Source: Gardnerella swidsinskii
GTDB taxonomy: Bacteria > Actinomycetota > Actinomycetes > Actinomycetales > Bifidobacteriaceae
DNA length: 64,000 nucleotides
Reading direction: 5' to 3'
Assembly (NCBI RefSeq): GCF_003397705.1
Contig: NZ_QJVB01000005.1
Span: 1 to 64,000 of the forward strand
Each line of letters opens with the position of its first letter. The first letter of the stretch is position 1. Shown here one piece after another: positions 60,389-64,000 of the stretch. The notes below the pieces were generated by a model. That model ran no database searches, was not told where the DNA came from, and was given only the letters and a program-made list of their open reading frames with translations. The position numbers and the translations under genes were made by a program.

Positions 60389-63235
60389 ATGGCAGCACAG
60401 AATAAGCTAGTCATTGTGGAGTCTCCCACGAAAGCGCGAAAAATTGGCGGGTATTTAGGAAATGGCTACACCGTCATGGCTTCAGTTGGGCATATTCGCG
60501 ATCTCGCTCAGCCAAGCCAAGTTCCAGCCTCACGCAAAGCAGCGTTTGGCAAGTTTGGTGTAGATGTCGATCATGGTTTTGCGCCATATTACGTAGTTGG
60601 CTCAGATAAAAAGAAAACTGTTTCCGATTTAAAGTCTGCGCTCGCAAAAGCTGACGAATTATATCTGGCAACTGATGAGGATCGCGAAGGTGAAGCTATT
60701 GCGTGGCACTTGGTAGAAGCGTTGAAGCCAACTGTGCCAGTAAAGCGTATGGTGTTTCATGAGATTACTAAGGATGCAATTCAAGCCTCGCTTAGTAATA
60801 CTCGAAATGTTGACGACAATATGGTTGATGCGCAAGAAACTCGTCGTGTGTTAGACCGTTTGTATGGATATGAGCTTTCTCCTGTTTTGTGGAGGAAAGT
60901 TGGTCCTGGTCTTTCTGCTGGACGCGTGCAGTCTGTTGCTACTAGGTTGATTGTCGAGCGCGAACGCGAGCGTATGGCGTTTACTAAGGCGTCTTACTGG
61001 GATATTAGCGCGGTTTTAAGTTCTAAAGGCTCAGATGGCGAAAATGTTGATTTTGAAGCGCGCATGAGCGAGCTTTCTGGTCGTCGTTTGGCTGGTTCTA
61101 AAGATTTCAATTCAAAAGGTGAGTTGGTCTCTACAAAAGATGAATCACAAAAAGCTTTGCATGTTGATGCTGATTTTGCATCTAAGCTTTCTAAAGCTCT
61201 TGAGAATTCAGATTTTGTAGTTGACTCTATGGAAACGAAGCCGTATCGTCGTCGTCCTTTGCCACCTTTTACTACATCAACTTTGCAGCAAACTGCTGGA
61301 AACCGACTTTCAATGAGCTCTCGCCAAACTATGCGAGCTGCACAATCTCTATACGAAAACGGCTATATCACTTACATGCGTACGGATTCCGTAACGCTTT
61401 CCAAAGAAGCTATCGAAGCTGCGCGTAGTGCTGCTCGTGCAGCATTTGGCGACGAATATGTTTCGCAATCTCCTAAGCAGTACGCAACTACGTCTGCAGG
61501 AGCGCAGGAAGCTCATGAATGTATTCGCCCTGCTGGAGCGCGTTTCTTAAGCCCGGACGAGCTTGCAGATAAATTACCTGCGGATCAGCTAAAATTGTAT
61601 ACGCTTATTTGGCAACGAACCCTTGCGTCACAAATGGCTGATGCTACAGGTTTTACAGCAACTGTTAAGTTAAATGCTTCTGCTGGAGAATATGGAGAAG
61701 CTTTGTTCCAAGCTTCTGGAACAGTAATTACTTTTGCTGGTTTTATGAAGGTTTTTGGCAATGCTCATGCAACTGAAGGTGAAAGCGATAAGGCACTTCC
61801 TCAAATGCAAGCTGGGGATGTTCTTGAAGCTAAAAGTGTTAGTGCGGATTCTCACGAAACTCAGTCTCCTGCAAGATATACTGAAGCTTCTTTAGTTAAA
61901 ACTTTGGAAGCTAAGGAAATAGGACGCCCTTCTACTTACGCAACGATTATTTCTACAATTATTGATCGCGGATACGTGTATGAGCGTGGACGTGCGTTAA
62001 TTCCTTCTTGGCTTGCTTTTGCTGTAATTAAACTTTTGGAAGCGAATTTCCCAAAGTATGTTGATTACGCGTTTACTGCTGATATGGAAAATGGTTTGGA
62101 CAGAATTGCGCACGGTGAAGAAACCGGTCGCGATTGGCTAACTAGATTCTATTTCGGTTCCGGTGAGGGTGCTGCTAATTCTGCTGATGAAGCTCATATT
62201 GGTTTGCAACAGCAGGTTGCAGAGCTTGGTGAAATTGATGCGCGTGAAATAAATACCATAGACATTGGCGATGGTTTGCATGTGCGTATTGGACGCTATG
62301 GTCCGTACTTGGAAGACATTAAGAATCTTGATGCTGAAGGCAACCCTCGTCATGCTTCTTTGCCAGAAACTTTAGCTCCAGATGAGTTAACTGTTGATGC
62401 TGCTCGAGAATTGCTTGAGAATAATGCTGAAGGTCCACGTGTGCTTGGAGTAGATCCAGAAACGGGTGGGAACGTAGAAGTGCGCAATGGTCGTTTTGGT
62501 CCGTACGTGGCACTGGTAGAAGAGCAGGATAACGCGGAAGATTCTAAGTCTTCTAAGGCTTCTAAAGCTCGTCCAAAAATGGCTTCTTTGTTTAAAACCA
62601 TGGATCCAGCGACTTTGACTTTGCAAGAAGCGTTGCAACTCTTGAATTTGCCACGTTTGGTTGGTGAGTATGAAGAAGTTGATGCCGAAGGCGTTGTAAA
62701 ACTAGCTCGTATCGAAGCAAATAATGGTCGTTACGGTCCATATTTAACTAAAACATATTCTGCTGTAGATACTTCTGCTGGAGAAACTGTGGAATCTAAG
62801 CCGGATACGCGATCCCTTTCTAGTGAAGATGCTATTTTTACTGTTACTTTGCAAGAAGCGAAAGATTTATTTGCGCAACCAAAGTACGTTAAGCGTACTC
62901 GTGGTGCCGCCAAGCCGCCTCTTCGTGAGCTTGGCGCAGATCCTGAAACTGGAAAGCCAGTAGTGATTAAGGATGGTTTCTACGGAGCTTATATTACTGA
63001 TGGTGAAACGAATCGCACTTTGCCAAAGCAGTATACGCCTGAATCGATTGATCCGCAGGATGCGTTTGCACTTTTGGCGCAAAAGCGTGCCGCAGGTCCC
63101 GTAAAACGCAAAAAGCGCGCGACTAAGAGCACTGCAAAATCTTCTGAAAAGAAGTCTACTGCGAAAAAATCTACCGCAAAGAAAACTTCTACAAAGAAGA
63201 CTACTTCAAAGAAATCTACCGCTAAAAAAGCATAG
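60389..63235 (+). CDS. topA: DNA topoisomerase I
   Basis: A 948-residue type IA topoisomerase that relaxes negative supercoils. The Toprim domain starts KLVIVESPTKARKIGGYLG, with DEDREGE in ATDEDREGEAIAWH. The active-site Tyr329 is in GYITYMRTDS. The C-terminal half has several repeated domains of the GRYGPYL type (62290, 62500, 62740 and 62980 regions) and a Lys/Ser/Thr tail. ATG 60389 follows AAAGGAGCG; the frame is open upstream from 60335, but that start has no ribosome binding site. Zinc-finger cysteines are absent, as in other actinobacterial TopA. Confidence 0.97.
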   Translation: MAAQNKLVIVESPTKARKIGGYLGNGYTVMASVGHIRDLAQPSQVPASRKAAFGKFGVDVDHGFAPYYVVGSDKKKTVSDLKSALAKADELYLATDEDREGEAIAWHLVEALKPTVPVKRMVFHEITKDAIQASLSNTRNVDDNMVDAQETRRVLDRLYGYELSPVLWRKVGPGLSAGRVQSVATRLIVERERERMAFTKASYWDISAVLSSKGSDGENVDFEARMSELSGRRLAGSKDFNSKGELVSTKDESQKALHVDADFASKLSKALENSDFVVDSMETKPYRRRPLPPFTTSTLQQTAGNRLSMSSRQTMRAAQSLYENGYITYMRTDSVTLSKEAIEAARSAARAAFGDEYVSQSPKQYATTSAGAQEAHECIRPAGARFLSPDELADKLPADQLKLYTLIWQRTLASQMADATGFTATVKLNASAGEYGEALFQASGTVITFAGFMKVFGNAHATEGESDKALPQMQAGDVLEAKSVSADSHETQSPARYTEASLVKTLEAKEIGRPSTYATIISTIIDRGYVYERGRALIPSWLAFAVIKLLEANFPKYVDYAFTADMENGLDRIAHGEETGRDWLTRFYFGSGEGAANSADEAHIGLQQQVAELGEIDAREINTIDIGDGLHVRIGRYGPYLEDIKNLDAEGNPRHASLPETLAPDELTVDAARELLENNAEGPRVLGVDPETGGNVEVRNGRFGPYVALVEEQDNAEDSKSSKASKARPKMASLFKTMDPATLTLQEALQLLNLPRLVGEYEEVDAEGVVKLARIEANNGRYGPYLTKTYSAVDTSAGETVESKPDTRSLSSEDAIFTVTLQEAKDLFAQPKYVKRTRGAAKPPLRELGADPETGKPVVIKDGFYGAYITDGETNRTLPKQYTPESIDPQDAFALLAQKRAAGPVKRKKRATKSTAKSSEKKSTAKKSTAKKTSTKKTTSKKSTAKKA

Positions 63236-63282
63236 GAATGAAATCTAAAGATTAAATAAACCTTGCATATGGAGTCAAAAAT

Positions 63283-63987
63283 ATGGCATCTAAAAATGAC
63301 GATTTTTCTGGTGGCTGCGCTTGCGGAGGAAACTGCGGCTGCAGAAGTGAGCAATCTTATGCAAATAAAGGCTTATTTATTTCTTTCGAGGGCATTGATG
63401 GCGTTGGTAAAACTACGCAAGTTGAGGCTCTTAAGGATTATTTGCAATCTTTGGGGCGAGAAGTTGTAGTGACGCGTGAGCCTGGCGGTACGCAGTTGGG
63501 TAAAACTTTGCGCGAAATACTGTTGCATGGCACGAGTGTATCTGCCAGAACAGAAGCTTTGCTTTTTGCTGCGGATCGTGCACAGCATGTTGCGCAAGTG
63601 ATTCGCCCGGCACTTAGCCGTGGTGCAGTAGTAATAACGGATCGTTATATTGATTCTTCGCTTGCTTACCAAGCAGGCGGTCGCGAATTGACTATGGATG
63701 ATGTGCGAACTTTAAGTGAGTGGGCAACGGATTCGCTATGGCCTAATCGCACTTATTTGCTAGATATGCAACCGGAAGATGCTTTTAAGCGTTTGCATCG
63801 CGAGCAAGATCGCATGGAATCAGCTGGAATAGATTTCGCTCGTCGCACTAGAGAAGCATTTTTAGATTTAGCGCAGGAGTCTGCAGATCGTTATCGCGTA
63901 TTAGACGCAACGTTCTCGGCGAAATCATTATTTGAACTTATTGTGCAAGACGTACATAACTTAATTGAAGAAATTGAAACTAAATAA
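63283..63987 (+). CDS. tmk: Thymidylate kinase with cysteine-rich N-terminal extension
   Basis: A 234-residue dTMP kinase. The P-loop is [12 protein letters not shown] (residues 35-46), followed by [13 protein letters not shown] and the [15 protein letters not shown] substrate region; the LID has [11 protein letters not shown]. The kinase proper begins at about residue 29. Before it lies an extra 28-residue segment with [12 protein letters not shown] (Cys12, 14, 18 and 20), which is not part of the Tmk fold and could bind a metal. It follows topA by 47 bases. The weak ribosome binding site (TGGAGTC) supports ATG 63283. Confidence 0.93.
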   Translation: MASKNDDFSGGCACGGNCGCRSEQSYANKGLFISFEGIDGVGKTTQVEALKDYLQSLGREVVVTREPGGTQLGKTLREILLHGTSVSARTEALLFAADRAQHVAQVIRPALSRGAVVITDRYIDSSLAYQAGGRELTMDDVRTLSEWATDSLWPNRTYLLDMQPEDAFKRLHREQDRMESAGIDFARRTREAFLDLAQESADRYRVLDATFSAKSLFELIVQDVHNLIEEIETK

Positions 63988-63988
63988 A

Positions 63989-64000
63989 ATGGCGAACTTT
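63989..64000 (+). CDS. Start of next gene, truncated by the window end
   Basis: ATG at 63989 one base after the tmk stop opens a frame that continues past the window. In related genomes holB (DNA polymerase III delta') often follows tmk; only four codons are visible, so the identity is a guess. Confidence 0.3.

Noticed and set aside
1-64000. CRISPR array
   Set aside because: No regularly spaced direct repeats of 25-40 bp with spacers were seen; the only tandem repeat is the 9-bp run in the PAP2 gene.
1-64000. Insertion sequences or prophage
   Set aside because: No transposase, integrase or phage structural gene was recognised, so the islets are described without calling them mobile elements.

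Overview
The window looks like a chromosome segment from a member of the Bifidobacteriaceae, most likely Gardnerella. The DNA is AT-rich (by eye about 40% GC). The genes are nevertheless actinobacterial: an actinobacterial-type inositol-1-phosphate synthase, a dnaK-grpE-dnaJ-hspR operon with a HAIR-like operator, topA next to tmk, and many CUT1 sugar ABC transporters with LacI regulators and intracellular alpha-glucan enzymes. Species assignment is inference; no rRNA or tRNA gene was seen.

Layout. 1-9.6 kb is accessory: a nitroreductase, an orphan HicB-like/HTH protein, an islet (about 1333-4388) with a secreted cationic peptide, a small membrane protein and a response regulator/histidine kinase pair, then a lipoprotein-adaptor/ABC/FtsX-type efflux operon, a small lipoprotein and an MFS permease. 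9.8-17.5 kb is a first alpha-glucan operon: secreted amylase, binding protein, two permeases, intracellular GH13 enzyme and LacI regulator. 17.6-24 kb holds an aminotransferase fused to an XRE domain, a Na+/H+ antiporter, a second nitroreductase and a histidine phosphatase. 24-31 kb is a second sugar-uptake locus with two tandem paralogous binding proteins, a LacI regulator, two permeases and a YesL-like protein. 31.6-45.8 kb is a third alpha-glucan locus: malQ, pullulanase, malEFG-type transporter, a GH13 glucosidase, a TraX-like protein and a GH31 glucosidase. 46.2-49.4 kb is a TPP-riboswitch-controlled thiazole operon (thiO-thiS-thiG-thiF). 49.6-64 kb is core: heat-shock operon, HAD phosphatase, class A PBP, inositol-1-phosphate synthase, SRP RNA, PAP2 phosphatase, topA, tmk.

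How it works together. Extracellular amylase would cut glycogen or starch, three CUT1 importers would bring in malto-oligosaccharides, and MalQ, pullulanase, two GH13 enzymes and GH31 would convert them to glucose. None of the importers has its own ATPase here, so a shared MsmK-type ATPase encoded elsewhere is implied.

Most notable structures. (1) Two accessory islets are each bracketed by a direct duplication of the 3' end of the neighbouring gene (1208-1332 / 4389-4515 and 9653-9726 / 17592-17668), with the intact gene at one end and a decayed copy at the other, and no integrase inside. (2) A dispersed, GC-rich, structured repeat occurs at 1-118, 31143-31243 (plus a partial copy at 31318-31372) and 45838-45942. 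Its stem sequences differ between copies but stay complementary, as expected if the fold is selected. (3) The peptide operon and the two-component operon share an almost identical 29-bp upstream element.
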